A stretch of 64,000 nucleotides of DNA from Monarcha castaneiventris obscurior (taxonomy: Eukaryota > Chordata > Aves > Passeriformes > Monarchidae), in NCBI GenBank assembly GCA_026261815.1, contig JAMPIT010000417.1, forward strand, positions 4,869,501 to 4,933,500. The letters are read 5' to 3'. The position numbers and the translations under genes were made by a program. The notes beneath the pieces are model-generated. The model had not been told where the DNA came from. It saw nothing but the letters and a program-made list of their open reading frames with translations, and ran no database searches. Below are positions 38,805 to 54,552 of the stretch, piece after piece; position 1 is the stretch's first letter, and every line of letters starts with the position of its first letter.

Positions 38805-40330
38805 GTGCACTATGGAATCATAGCACAATTTGTGTTGGAAGGCTCGGTCAAAGATTAACTAGACCAACTTCATTGTCATAGGCAAGGGCATCTTTCACTA
38901 GAGCAGGCTGCTCAAAGACTTATCCCACCTGGATTTGAATTCTTCCACTGAAGGCATCAAGAACTGCTCTTGGCAAGTTGTTCCGGTGTGTCCCACCACC
39001 TTCATAATGAAAAATTTCTTCCTTGGAACCTATCTAAATCTACCTTCTTTTGCTTATTAAACCTTGCCCCTTGCCCTGTCACTACAGGCCCTGGTGAAAA
39101 ATCTTTCTCTGTCCTTCCTATAAGTGCTCTTCATATTTTGAAAGACTGTGCTGAGGTCTGCCAACAGCCTTGTCTTCTCCAAGCCAAACAACCACTGCTT
39201 TTCTTCATGGGAGAGGTGTTCTAGCTCCCTGAGCATTTTCATGGCCCTCCTCTGGACCTCCTCCAAGTCTTTCTTGTGCTGGGGGCCCCAGTGGTAGATG
39301 CAGTACTCCAGGTGAGGTCTCATTAGAGGGAGTGAATTAAGAGAAGCACCTCCCTCAACTTGCTAGCTGTGCTTTTTTTTATACAGCCAAGGATACAACT
39401 GGCTTTCTGAGCTGCAAATGCACATTGCCACCTCAGGTCCAAATTTTCATCCACCCCTATCTCCAAGTGTTTCTGTGCAGGGCTGCTTGCAATCAGTTCA
39501 TCCTGAAGTCTGTACTGATATTTGGAAAGGGCCTGACCTGGGTGCAGGGCTGTGCATTTCACCCTGTTGAATTTCATGAGGTTCACATGGGTCCACTCCT
39601 CAAGCCTGTCAGGGTCCCTCTGCATGGTATCCCTTCTCTCCAGTGAACCAATGGCACTCCTGAGCTTGGTGTCATCCACAAACATGCTGAGGGTGCACTC
39701 AATCCCACCATGTTATTGATGAAAATATTAAACAATATCTGTATTGCAATGATATCTGATAATTCCCTGAGGACCCTGGGATGGATCCCCTTAGGTGCCA
39801 TGGATCTGTGCATATTCAGGTTCCTCAGATGGTCTTGAACCTGATCTTTTCTTACAGTAGGAGGGACTTTATCCCCTCAGTCTATGCCTTGAGTTTCATA
39901 GACTTCAGAGATGGGAAAGAGAGACTGCCAGTGAAAACTGAGGCAAAAAATTTCTTGGGTACCTTAGTCTTCTCTATGCCAGTAGTCGCTAAATCTCCTG
40001 TCTTTTTATCAGGGGGCACATTTCATTTAGTCCTCCTTTTCTGATCAGTGTTCCTACAGAAGCCCTCATTATTCTTCACATCCCTTGCCACATTCAGTTC
40101 CAAATGTACTTTAGCTTTTCTGATTCCATCCCTACACATCTGGACAGCACTCTACATTCTTCCCAGGATATGTGTCCCTGCCTCCACCGCCTGTGCATTT
40201 ATTTCTTGCACTTCAGTTCGACCAGAAGGTCCTTACTCAGCCATATTGGTCTTCCACCTTCCTGGCCTGCTTTTTCATATGTGGGAATCAAGTGCACCTG
40301 CTCTACAAGACAAATGTCATTAAATAGCTT
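38805..40330 (-). mobile_element. CR1 LINE fragment, minus strand
   Basis: The 3' end is at about 38812 (GGAATCATAGCACAATTTGT reversed). Further in, minus-strand frames show reverse-transcriptase pieces: FVDDTKLRSAIGSLERRDTM (about 39680-39620), GIHPRVLRELSDII joined directly to LFNIFINN (an internal deletion of the catalytic region), and upstream EKTKVPKKFFASVFTGSLS. Stops and deletions make it non-functional. It faces the preceding CR1 3' end to 3' end. Confidence 0.88.
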
Positions 40331-43300
40331 TCAGGCCTGTCCTGCTCCTTTATCCCTGAGGGCAATTTCCCAGGGGTTTCCATCCCCTATTTTCTTAAGC
40401 AACTGAACGTTTACTAAATTAAGGATCTTGTCTTCTTGGTTTGCCTGGCCAATATCCTTCAAATTTGTGATAGGTCTGGGCTTAGGCAGCAGCCCAGGTT
40501 ACCACTATTCTTGACATGTTCAATTAGTTAATTTTTGTTGGCCGGAACAGGTCAAGCTTCTGCTTTGGTTGGACTTCCTTTCACCTGGATTAAAAAATTA
40601 CCTCAACATGCTCTAGGAGTGTCCTGGACAGCTCACAGGTTTCTGTGCCACTTTTCCAGCAGACATCAAGTTGATTGATGTTCCCCAACAGGAGCCTGTG
40701 AATATGATGGCACCTGTAGTTGAAGAAAGAAGCTTCATCAACATCCTCCTTCTTTAGATTGGGTGGGCTGTGGTCAGTACCACACGTGAGGTTCCTTTGT
40801 TGGCTTGGCCTCTAATTTTTTGCCCAGAAGCTCTCAACTGTTCATCACTGTTTTTCTAAGACAGTTCTGTGCAATCAATCCACTTTTTTTTTTTTTTTTA
40901 ACATAGAAGACAACCTGCCCCCACCCTTCTTTCCTGACCCTTCTGAACAGTTTATAGCCATCAATTTCTGCACTTCAGTCTCATGATTAATCTCGCTGAG
41001 GGAACTACGATTGGGACTGACTTTCAGTGGCTGCTCAGGAGGATATAAGGAGACATCCATCTCACAGATGCAGCTGAGGGGGCAGGACTGCAGCCTGTGT
41101 GTGTGCACTTCAAACAGGGTGATCGAGTCATGCATTAAGCCTGTAGCTGCAGAGTTCCATTAACGTGCTTTTCACCTGGGCCTGTCTAAGGCTGCACCAG
41201 TAACTTCAATATTTTCTCAAGCCCTTCCTGATGCTTGTGGTACTAAGCAGTCATACTTCATGTGTGTGGTACAGACAAATTCATTCTGACTTATGGGTGC
41301 CCCCGGTACAAAAAAACCCCATAACTAAAGTCGCAGAGTTACTCAAGGCAACTCAAATCTGCCCTTGATGTAATTGCAGACTGGGTGATTTGAAAGACAT
41401 CTTTTGTCCATGCATGATAGATGTTATTTAAAAACGTATTTATTATGATATTCTAAACCATAACACACTGTTACATGAGTAAGAAAACTTTATGTCTTAA
41501 TAGGGAAGAGCTTGTAATTACATACTCTTCAGTTTACAGCAAACGACTCTTCGCCATGACAAAATTTTTTTGTATTCATAGTGATTTAAAGGCCCTAGAT
41601 AAAAGAGCAATCTCTTAAAATAAGAAATTCATGACCAGAGTTGTTGTAGGCATTAGGCAGGAAATTTAGCTATTACAAGGGGACCCACAGACACAGCTTG
41701 CTTTTTTTTTTTTAATTAATTTCTTACAAATATACTCAGACTTTTTAAACAGTTTTATTTTGGTTCCAAGCAAGAGAGAAATAGTTCCTTGATCATTCCA
41801 GACTACAAAGTTTTTTATAACTTCTGAGCTCAGTTAAGGGATAATTCCAAGAATAAGTTGAGAACAATCCATCAGTCAAATTACTATGCTTCTTTTTAAT
41901 ATTTAATATTTCAATGTGATATAAATATAATATGTATGAAAATGCTACTGTACTGGATTAATTTATGTGTGTATATCAGTGATTTAATCAGAAGTCACAT
42001 AAAGGTGGCATTTTTGCTGGTGGACACTTCATGCATGTTACTTGGGACTTGTCTGGACTGCTTTGCTTGCTCTGTGCTTCAGGAAAGAGCAGCTCTTTCC
42101 CGCTGAGGGAAGGAGGCTGCACTCTCTTTCCTAGGCCATCCACTCCACGAACATCCTCAGCAAACGTGACTCAGCAACAACACATGGGTGAGATTTCATT
42201 CCCATTTCAAGATGGCAAGAAAAACATTTCTCTTTTGACTTCTGCCTGGTTTCTGCAGTTGCCTGACTCCCGGTTGTCGGGGTGAAGTGAAAAGCTAAAA
42301 ATCATACACTTTTTTGCAGAACTGAACTGTCCTGTACCATCTCCAACAAGCCACAAGCATTGCAGGCAGAGACTGAGTGGCTGAGTCACTTCTTAGCTGC
42401 CTGGTGCCTTGGCTCAGAAGACCTGCAACTGGTGGTGGAAAGCAAAACTACAAGGACGAGAAGAGACCAATTAACTGCAGTAATTTAAATGTGGAAGGCA
42501 TCTGAGATACTCTTACTCCTTGTAGGTTATGATAAATGAACATCAGAGCATTGCAGGTTATCACTGAGAAGAAAGCTGAGACGCTGGAAAGCTGATATCC
42601 ATGGTTTCTTCCCAGATATTTTGAGGTCGGGAAGATCTATGCATTTCAAAATGAGCTTGTAGCCCTCCCTTTCCAGGAAGTCATAGTGGGTTTTTGCTCC
42701 CAGGAGCCACTTTGGTTGCTTCCTACAGTTCCTAACTGCTGTTTCCTTTTTCTTCTTCCTCAATAAAAAAAACCCCAGGCATTACAGGCCTTGCAGATTG
42801 TTCTGGAAGCTTCTCTGCATTCAGCCCCAGTATTCACAGAATAAAGACATTGCATTCACAGAATGAGATCAGCAAAATCAGTAGGATGTAACTATGACAT
42901 ATCTAATTTTCAATTATTCTTTCTCTTAACCTAGCTCATGAGGACACTTGCTGTCCCACCTTTTGGTAGGATCACTGCAGAGGAAACTGTGGGGCAATCA
43001 CCAGCATCTACTTCCCAACAGGATGCTGCCAGCTATCACTTGGACATACAGATGCTTAAGGCAGATGGTCAGGGTGGCTCAGCTTTGATTCACTGGTCCC
43101 CCTGGAATGTCTTTATCTCCTCAAGATATGATGCCTTTGCTTCTTATCTCTCTCCTTTGTCCATCTCGCCCAGATAACTTGAAGTGAGGTAGTGAGAGGG
43201 TTTGCTCCTCTGTTTAGTTGGACAAAGAAATAGCCTGTCCTGTCTAGTGCTTTAGAATACCCATTCTAAGCTTCTCTTCTCTGTCTAGGCTGGCCATAAT

Positions 43301-43689
43301 GATGTCCAGCACGTTCCTTGGCTGAGCTGCTACAGCTCAAAACCACATTTCAGTACCATAAATCAGGCATCTGGACATTTGGTGCAGCAGGGAAGAGGTG
43401 GATGCCACACATTTGGTAACAATGGCCATTGCTCACATGCTGTAAGGAAGAAACAGTCCTCTCCAAGGGCGAGTGGGGATGAGAAATTGTGGGTATGAGG
43501 TAATTTCCAGGGACAAACAAACAGGAGGCACCTCCAGATGGGTGAGGTGGTTAGGAAGAATGACAGAAGGAGTAGAGGAAGAGAAGGGAACAGGCAGAAC
43601 AGGCTGATAGCCATTATTACTGATACCTGTGATAACTTTGAAGCCAGTGTTTGTAGAAGCAGATGTAATGTTGAACGGTGTCAGCAATA
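40331..43689. other. AT-rich spacer
   Basis: Contains T homopolymers (about 40886-40900, 41702-41713). No gene was recognised; the start may include further decayed CR1. Confidence 0.5.
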
Positions 43690-44075
43690 TGTCACAGAAC
43701 CACAGACTGGGAAAGGTTGGAAGGGACCACAATGGGTCATCTGGACACACTTCCCTGCTCAAGCAGGGTAATCCTAGCACACATTGCACAGGATTGTGTC
43801 CAGATGGTTCTTGAATATCTCCAGTGAGGGAGACTCCACAACCTCTCTGGGCAATCTGTTCCAGTGTGTTTTCAGCCACACTGTAAAGTTATTCTTCCTT
43901 ATATTCAGGTGGAATTTCCTGTGCATCAGTTTCTGCCTCTTGTCCACCACTTGGCACCACTTGGCACCACTGAGAGGAGCCTGGCTCCATCCTCTAGGCA
44001 CCCTCCCTTCAGATAGCTGCATACATTAATAAGGTCCTCTCTCAGTCATCTTTATGCAGCTCAAGGGGAGCCTGA
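43690..44075 (-). mobile_element. CR1 LINE 3' fragment
   Basis: Begins CACAGAACCACAGACTGGGA...GGTTGGAAGGGACC and runs through a standard reversed CR1 3' region to GGTCCTCTCTCAG. A short internal tandem copy (CACCACTTGG) lies at about 43947-43968. Confidence 0.9.
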
Positions 44076-46860
44076 TATTTTCCCAGTATCAGATACTTGA
44101 GAAAGTGATAGCATGTTGAGCTAGAAAAAGTGATCTGTGTGGGATCATGATGATGTCTCAGGAAATGTTTGGAAGTGGCTGAATTCTTATTTCATTCCTC
44201 GATATCTCTGCTATCATCACTGATAGACTTGAAGAGGACAGATGTGTAAGTCATGGCTATTTGAAAGGGGAGAAGACTTTATGTTAAGTCTAATTTAGCT
44301 TCATTAAATACATTATTGGGTGAACAAATAAGTTCAGCAAGGTTTGTGGGGAGCAGCAGGAGTGGGCTGCCCTCCCCAAAGGTGGTTGAGCTGAAAGACA
44401 AAGGGGACAGCTGGGCAGGAAGGGCCATTCTGTGACCAAGGACACAGCCCTGCAGCGCCTGCACATGGTGAGTGGGGCAGGGATCGAGGCAGTGACTGGG
44501 GACAGCCACACTGCCCTGGATCACTGAGCACCTGTTGGGATGAGGGTGGCATGAGGCTGAGTGGGGAAAGTGGAGCCAGGGGAGTCAGAGACGCACAGGC
44601 ACAACACTGAAGGTAAAACCTGAGACTGAATGCTACCCCAAAGTCAAGGAGTTAAAACCAGCAGGTGGAGTGCAAGACCTTGAGAAAACTTGAAAAATGA
44701 GTAACCTTCAAGTCTGGCAAAGGAAAAGGGAGAAGGAATATCCAATCAACAAATATGTTTCCTTTATGGGGACAGAGTCCTCTTGGATGCAGAAGTACAA
44801 GCAGAAATGCAATGAAATCTGCCTGTACATTGTTACTGTGATGAAGAAAGCATTTTTGCTCTGCAATGTCGGCCCAGGGAAGGATTTCCGTCATGTGGAA
44901 CCGCGATGGGGACCGACTTCCCTTCCAAATGTCATGTGTTCAGGGAATCAGTTCTTCCATAAATCTGAAAGCACAGAAGAAGTTAGGAGAGGAACAGACA
45001 GGCCAAATATCTGTGGGCTGCTCCTGCGGGAAAGACAGGACCTTACAAGAACAAAAGGGTGTTAAAATCCCTGTCTTAAATGTGCAAATGTTTTCCTTTG
45101 TCTTTGCCGTTCCCATTTGCTTGTTCTCAGGTTTGAACATCCACCCTGAGCAATGCATTCAGCTCACTCGTTTACAGCCCTTCACAGATTTTTTTGTCTA
45201 GAAAGACATCAAACTTGGGGGGGTCTTAGGGCTTTGTTCCTTAGGGATGCAGTTTCATAAGCAACTCCCAAAAAATCCCTGATTTATACTGGCTGAGTCG
45301 ATTTGGGATTATTTTTTTAGTGTGTAGATTTTTTGTTTTTGTGATCGGGGATGGGGGGTTGGTTGGTTAGTTGTGGGTTGGTTTTTTGGGTTTGTTTGTT
45401 TGTAGGGTTTTTTTGTTGTTGTTGTTTGGGGGTATTTGTGTGTTGAGGGTTTTTTCGTTGGTGGTAGTTTTTGGTTTTTTGTTTTAAACCATGCCTTCAG
45501 GTGCTGATCCCAGCTGTCACCATCTTTTCCACGGCACTTAGCTTTTTTCCCCATGCAAAATACCGTATCCACCGGTGCCTGTTAGGGAGAAGGCTTTAAC
45601 AGGCGATCAGTGGCAGAGAGGTGACATGTCTGCAAAAATCCCTCAAGAAGAGTGTGTTAATTTAGATTCTCTTCATCTCAATTAAAAAAATAAAATCACG
45701 GGACCATGAGACTTTTGTAGCTCATAAGCAAGCAAAAGTGTTAAACTTGTTGGTTAAATATTTGTTCATGTCGGTGATGGTTGCCATGGTTTTGAGACGA
45801 TAAAGCACTTTGTACCATCACTGACAAGAGGAACTTTATCCCCATCTCGTAGCCCCAGGGTATTTTCACTGTATGAAACTGTTCTTGGAAAGCTGAGGGT
45901 AACACAGAAGATCAATCGGTGATAACTAATGCGTTGATTAGGCGAGGTGTGGCTTCACTGCCAAATCTGTGTACGTGCTACCGGGTGTGCTACTGACAGA
46001 AGGGGTTGGGGTGGAGTGCGCTCCGAAGTGAGAATCTGCCCGTTGTGTAGACAGGGAGGAGGGATGGGACCGCTGAAGGAAGGGAACAGTGCTGGGATGC
46101 CCCGGGGCTGCCTGCTCGGATTTCTTCGTGCCACAAGAAGCGGAGGGACACGAAGGACTCCACGCCGTCCCTTCCCGGCGGGCTGTGCCGGAGGCTCCGG
46201 GCAGACATCCGTACCCGCGGAGAGGGGATGGAGAGTGCCGGACCAGCACGGGAAAACGTGGGCAGTGAAGGCAGGTGATGAACAAGCAGACTGGCGGTCG
46301 GGGTCCTGCTGTGATTCAGCCCAGAGCCTGACGGCCGCAGGTTCCCCTACCCGGTTTCTCTATTTCTGGCTATTTTCCGTATGTATTGTGCTCGCCACAG
46401 ATTTCGGCAGCGACAAATGGAGAGCCGGGGAGGGTCTGAGGAGGAGCCCAATACTTCCATACAAGATAAGACACAGCATTTATTTCAGCAATTCCCATAC
46501 TTAGAAAACTTCCACGTACAATCGTTTTTCACTCAACACCCAGCCAAGACAGAGACTTGGTGCCGAGAGGAGAAGCAGGGGCAAGTTTGCTGCCAGCCCC
46601 ACGGCGGTCCCTCCTGGACAGGGCGGGCTAGCCAGGACGCAGCGGCTGGGGAAGGAGCTGCTCCGGGACACGACTGGGACTGTGCACAACTCCGCAAGGA
46701 CCTCGGAAGCCTGCTAAGGGTTAATTTGGGGGCTGTGAGTACGACAGTTCAAGGGCTTCCTGTGGCGATTCAAGAAACAGAAGATAATTAACCCCCTTAA
46801 AACCAATGTTTCTAGGAAGGAATAGTCAGATGAGAGAGATACAAAATCGTCAGGGGAATG
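44076..46860. other. Spacer with T/G-rich tract
   Basis: Includes a strongly T/G-rich tract at about 45310-45485. An open frame of 136 codons at 46381-46791 lacks recognisable domains. No gene is called. Confidence 0.5.
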
Positions 46861-46869
46861 TGTGTTTAA

Positions 46870-47260
46870 TTAACATCTGACCGCAAAGGAGCGGGGGGAA
46901 GAAGCCGGGAGCGCGGCCGCGGGCAGAGCGGGCGGGACGCGGCGCCGGGGCCAGAGCGGAAAGAGCCGCGGGTTCAGACGGAGCGCTGCCGCCGAGCTCC
47001 CGATCGCAGGGGGCACCTTCGTGACCAGCTCGTCCGAGCGGGGGTGGGTCCGACCGCAGAGCGAGCGTCGGGCAAGGAGGGAGGGACGGGCAGGGCCGTG
47101 CTCGGCAAACGGGAGCGCAGAAAGGCAGAAGGTTGTCACCCCGCGCTGTGCTGTGCAAGCTCGACCGAAAAAACACGGAATGGAGCCGGTAAATTATGAT
47201 CTAGTGAATTGCACAACACATTCACTCCCACGTCAAGAGGCGGGAGAAAGGAGACCTGAT
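46870..47260. other. Orphan CpG-rich segment
   Basis: Dense CpG and GC boxes (about 46890-47100) like the histone promoter islands, but no TATA/CCAAT/histone ATG arrangement follows. It could be the remnant promoter of a lost histone gene or the start of a non-coding transcript. Confidence 0.4.
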
Positions 47261-47399
47261 GTCTCCTTGTAAGTGCTCGGGAGTCCCAACACGGGGTACT
47301 TATTACAGTGACCTCTCCACAGCCCACCGCTGTGTTCCAGTTCTCTGCTTTGTTCAGCGTCCACATCCTTCACTTTCTATACGTTCCATAATATGTTTA

Positions 47400-48350
47400 C
47401 CATTAAACGATATGCAAACACAGGCAGTGTGTGTCTGACATACACATAGCTCTACGATCCCGAAAAAGACAGTGCACCCAGAGAAACAAATTAGATTTAA
47501 ACTCCTCGGGGCCACCATCATCGTGCACCCCCGACACAAGTCTCTCCGCTCCGACGGTGCGCACACCGCCCTGCCTACGGCGCTGCCACCGCTCTGCGCC
47601 TCCCGAAACACGCACATCGCTGCCCGCCGCTTTGCACACACATCGCTTCGTTCCCGAAGGAAAGCACTACACTGTTTCACAAACAAATCACTCTGCGCCC
47701 GACGATGCACGCAGCGCACGACAGTCCCGTATCTCTGAGTCTGCCGAAACACGCATCGCCTTGCGTCGTCCCCACACACTCCCCACCCCACTCGCTGCCA
47801 GAAACACGTCCCTCAGGGCCCTCAATACACATTACCCTTGCGTCCCGACAGACAGAGCCCTCCGCACCTCCCGACACATACATGTCTCTGCTCCCTACGA
47901 CATACGGTACCTCCGGAGCCCAGCAAAAACACAGACCGTTCTGCACCAGCTGACGAACACTGTTCAGTGCTTGCAAGCGCACGCATCGTCCCGCTCCTCC
48001 GCGACCGAGGGATCATTTCGATCCCCGACGCACGGACACAGCACTCTGCTGCTTCCCTACACAGCATCGCCCCGCGCTGAAGGAAATACACATCGCTTTG
48101 CAGCGGCAGACACACACCTCAATCAGCGCCGGACGAGGCACACATCTCTCCTCTCCCCATGACACACGCATCGCTCTGCGCTTCAAACGACAAACACTTC
48201 GCTTTGCTCTTCCCCGACACACACGCTTTCATGAACACACACATCGCCTCGCTCTGCGCCCGCGGTATCCCCATCTCTCTGTGCCACGCGAAGAACGCTA
48301 CATTTTGATGCCCAGGAAACACAAATGTCCTCGAGTATGGATCTGGGGCT
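47400..48350. repeat. Degenerate minisatellite, units of about 26 bp
   Basis: About 30 or more diverged tandem units, roughly ACACACATCGCTCTGCGCCC plus a CCCGA junction, 22-30 bp each. Clear copies lie near 47595, 47635, 47745, 48080, 48165 and 48235. Stops are rare in one frame, giving a 243-codon open frame (47431-48162) with a recurring SAP-D/E-T-R/H pattern. Base composition explains this, and I do not call a protein. It ends where a decayed H2B begins. Confidence 0.8.
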
Positions 48351-48430
48351 ACGACAACTACATCACCCTACAACCCACGAGAACTCACAGTGCTCAGCAA
48401 CCTCATCTCGTAAACCGCCCCACACCCGAG

Positions 48431-48600
48431 GGCAGCATATAGCTGGCAGCGGAAAACAACACCCGTATCTGAGGGCACCAAGGTTCTAACCAAATACACC
48501 AGATGCAAGCAAACTGCTTCTGCGCCCTGTGCCAGACCTCCTGGACTTAAAGGCTCTTTTAAGTGCCACCACATTTTCAGTATGAGAGGTGATGCTATGG
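48431..48600 (+). pseudogene. Decayed H2B 3' end with broken stem-loop
   Basis: From about 48431 sequence resembling the H2B C-terminal helix appears. It is clear at 48468-48508, where the frame reads SEGTKVLTKYTRCK against [14 protein letters not shown], with the stop lost. A 3'UTR like that of H2B 28772 follows, with GGCTCTTTTAAGTGCC (48552-48567, stem mismatch) and a mutated downstream element TATGAGAGGTGATG. Everything before is replaced by the minisatellite. The distance to the next H3 (about 1.43 kb) equals the H2B-H3 spacing of the intact modules. Confidence 0.88.
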
Positions 48601-49097
48601 TGATTTGAACTTTGCTGTCCCGTTTTGTTTTTTTTATTTTTCAAGGGAAGAGAGGTTACGGTGTGAAAGCATTGCAAATTGTAAGGAAAGTGGGACGTGC
48701 ATTCTCTGCGGTAAAGGGATATGTCCTGTATCTGCTTCAATGGACCCGAGGACGTTCATAATTCGCTTAAAAAGGCGTAGAAGCCCGCTTTTGGTTTAAG
48801 TACAGTTTAGGGGGGGGGGGGGGGGGAGATAAACGAATGCTGCCGCTGGTCTCAAAACAAATGCGACCGAAACAAATGTGTTCCTGATTGCTAGTGCGTG
48901 GTGTTTCCCTGTTGAGCTACGCAACCGAAGACTGAGAGAATCGGCAGCATTCAAAGCACAGTCAGTTCCGGACGACCCTGTGCTCTTGCTTTTCAGTTCT
49001 TTTGGCTTTGAACAAAAGTCTCCGAGACGAATGCCGGCTCTCCTTCCCTCCCCTCAGTATCCGTTTTCGGCCCCGAACTGCATAGTTCTAAACAGGC
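48601..49097. other. Diverged H2B-H3 linker
   Basis: Alignable to 29236-29771 but with many substitutions and indels, including a 17-G run (48810-48826) versus a shorter run in the intact module. No gene. Identity changes abruptly at 49098. Confidence 0.75.
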
Positions 49098-50349
<1,252 letters not shown>

Positions 50350-50379
50350 GTCTCCTGCCGCAGCCCACGTAGACCCAAA

Positions 50380-50420
50380 GGCTCTTTTAAGAGCCCCTAA
50401 GTGGTCAATTAAAAGAGTTG
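50380..50420 (+). terminator. Histone 3' stem-loop with weakened downstream element, third H3
   Basis: The stem-loop GGCTCTTTTAAGAGCC (50380-50395) is intact. The 3' flank is CCTAAG instead of the usual ACCCA or ACTAC, and the downstream element reads AAAAGAGTTG (50411-50420) with C changed to T in the U7-pairing core. Confidence 0.9.
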
Positions 50421-50966
50421 GTTACTGTTTAAAAACGAGCACCATTAATTGTAAAAGAAACAGAAATGGGGTTTAATAATGTATTAACGATTATGTTTAC
50501 AGCTCCGTACTACTGATACATTATTAATTGCAAAGCACCAAATCGTAGGTACTGAAGTTACATTTCAGTTAACTATTATCAATGAGAACTACTTCACCGC
50601 TTGTGGTAAATACTTCCTGGCTTTTTTATATATCCTAAACCTGAGACGATCGTAGACAATTATTATACTTTATCCGCTTCGCCCTTAAAGTTGTGTGGGT
50701 CCTGAAAATCGTTTTTTTGGCGCTATTTGGTTTTAGTCACCCTGCCCCAGCACTGTTCATAAAAGGCCAGTGACTCAAAGGTAGTATTATTTCTGAGTAA
50801 CGGTACAGTCCACTTCACTATACATGTAGTGGTCCTTGAAAAAGATTTTAAGTCTACGTTAGGACCTCTCTCTATAGTCTTGGAACGGCGCTTAGTCTTT
50901 TTTTCTAAAAAAACGTTATGGTCACCCCACCTAAGAAAAACGCACTCACATTCCACAACAGCGGTG
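50421..50966. other. AT-rich spacer between convergent H3 genes
   Basis: Holds one decayed H3 3' end. Otherwise no gene. Confidence 0.6.
50795..50860 (-). pseudogene. Decayed H3 3'UTR (ghost)
   Basis: On the minus strand TAGACTTAAAATCTTTTTCA, then AGGACCACTACATGTATAGTG, aligns with the ghost at 31750-31840, including its TTTTTCAAG loop insertion and ACTACATG flank, and less well with intact H3 3' ends. The stem is destroyed. The two ghosts share derived changes, so they descend from one already defective copy. Confidence 0.65.
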
Positions 50967-51007
50967 CAGCTCTTTTAATTGTGCTTGTAGTGGCTCTTAA
51001 AAGAGCC
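50967..51007 (-). terminator. Histone 3' stem-loop and downstream element, fourth H3
   Basis: Stem-loop at 50992-51007; AATTAAAAGAGCTG on the minus strand at 50967-50980. Confidence 0.96.
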
Positions 51008-51064
51008 TTTGGGTCTGTACGTGTTGCCTCCGTGCTTGGCCGCGAAAAGGCTGATGCAGGAGAC

Positions 51065-52850
<1,786 letters not shown>

Positions 52851-52852
52851 CT

Positions 52853-52893
52853 CAGCTCTTTTAGTGAAAAGGTGGGTGGCTCTTAAAAGAGCC
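52853..52893 (-). terminator. Histone 3' stem-loop and downstream element, fourth H2B
   Basis: Stem-loop at 52878-52893 and ACTAAAAGAGCTG on the minus strand from 52853. Confidence 0.97.
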
Positions 52894-52923
52894 TTTGGGT
52901 TATAAGTGACGGTCCGAGACGCC

Positions 52924-54026
<1,103 letters not shown>

Positions 54027-54072
54027 GCGCCCACGGACAAAGCCCGCGAAGTTTTATCACGAGAAACCCAAA

Positions 54073-54116
54073 GGCTCTTTTCAGAGCCACCCACAAACTC
54101 AAAAAAAGAGCTTGAA
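54073..54116 (+). terminator. Histone 3' stem-loop and downstream element, sixth H2A
   Basis: GGCTCTTTTCAGAGCC at 54073-54088; AAAAAAAGAGCTTGAA ends at 54116. Confidence 0.96.
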
Positions 54117-54471
54117 TTTCATTTAAGTGGCAAAAAGCCTAGGGGGGTGTTTAAAATGCTTCTCTCAGGGCTTTAAGATCAGTGGCAGGTGCAGCTCCGA
54201 ACACACACATCAGCACCCTCTCGCTGCCTTCTTCCCTCGCTCTGGGCCGGGGCTCACGGCGCTCCCGGGCCGCCTCTCAGCCCTTCCGCACCCAATCCCC
54301 GCTCCTTGTGCACATTTTAGAAGCCTCCGGGGCGCTGCCACCCTCCCGCTACCAATTCAAGCGCCCCTCGAGCTGTGCCTGTACTTGAACAGCGCCTTAG
54401 CACCATTCACCGCCAGCACACTGCCGTTTCTCCTCACCCCTGCCCGCTTAACGGCCACAGCCACAGCATTT
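54117..54471. other. H2A-H1 linker, copy of 33986-34352
   Basis: Closely similar to the linker at 33986-34352, with a small deletion near 54450. No gene. Confidence 0.75.
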
Positions 54472-54511
54472 CGGCTCTCTTTAGAAAATGTGGGTGGCTC
54501 TTAAAAGAGCC
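54472..54511 (-). terminator. Histone 3' stem-loop with variant downstream element, third H1
   Basis: The stem-loop at 54496-54511 is perfect. The downstream element is CTAAAGAGAGCCG on the minus strand, with AGCCG where the second H1 has AGCTG. Confidence 0.92.
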
Positions 54512-54552
54512 GTTGGGTTTAAATGCCAAGCAACAGTATCTCCACGTGGAGC

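Noticed and set aside
46381..46791. 136-codon frame with mixed composition
   Set aside because: No recognisable domain, no conserved start or splice context; could not be supported as a gene.
47431..48162. 243-codon open frame in the minisatellite
   Set aside because: It is a by-product of C/A-rich repeat units. Units vary in length out of multiples of three, and there is no start context or domain.
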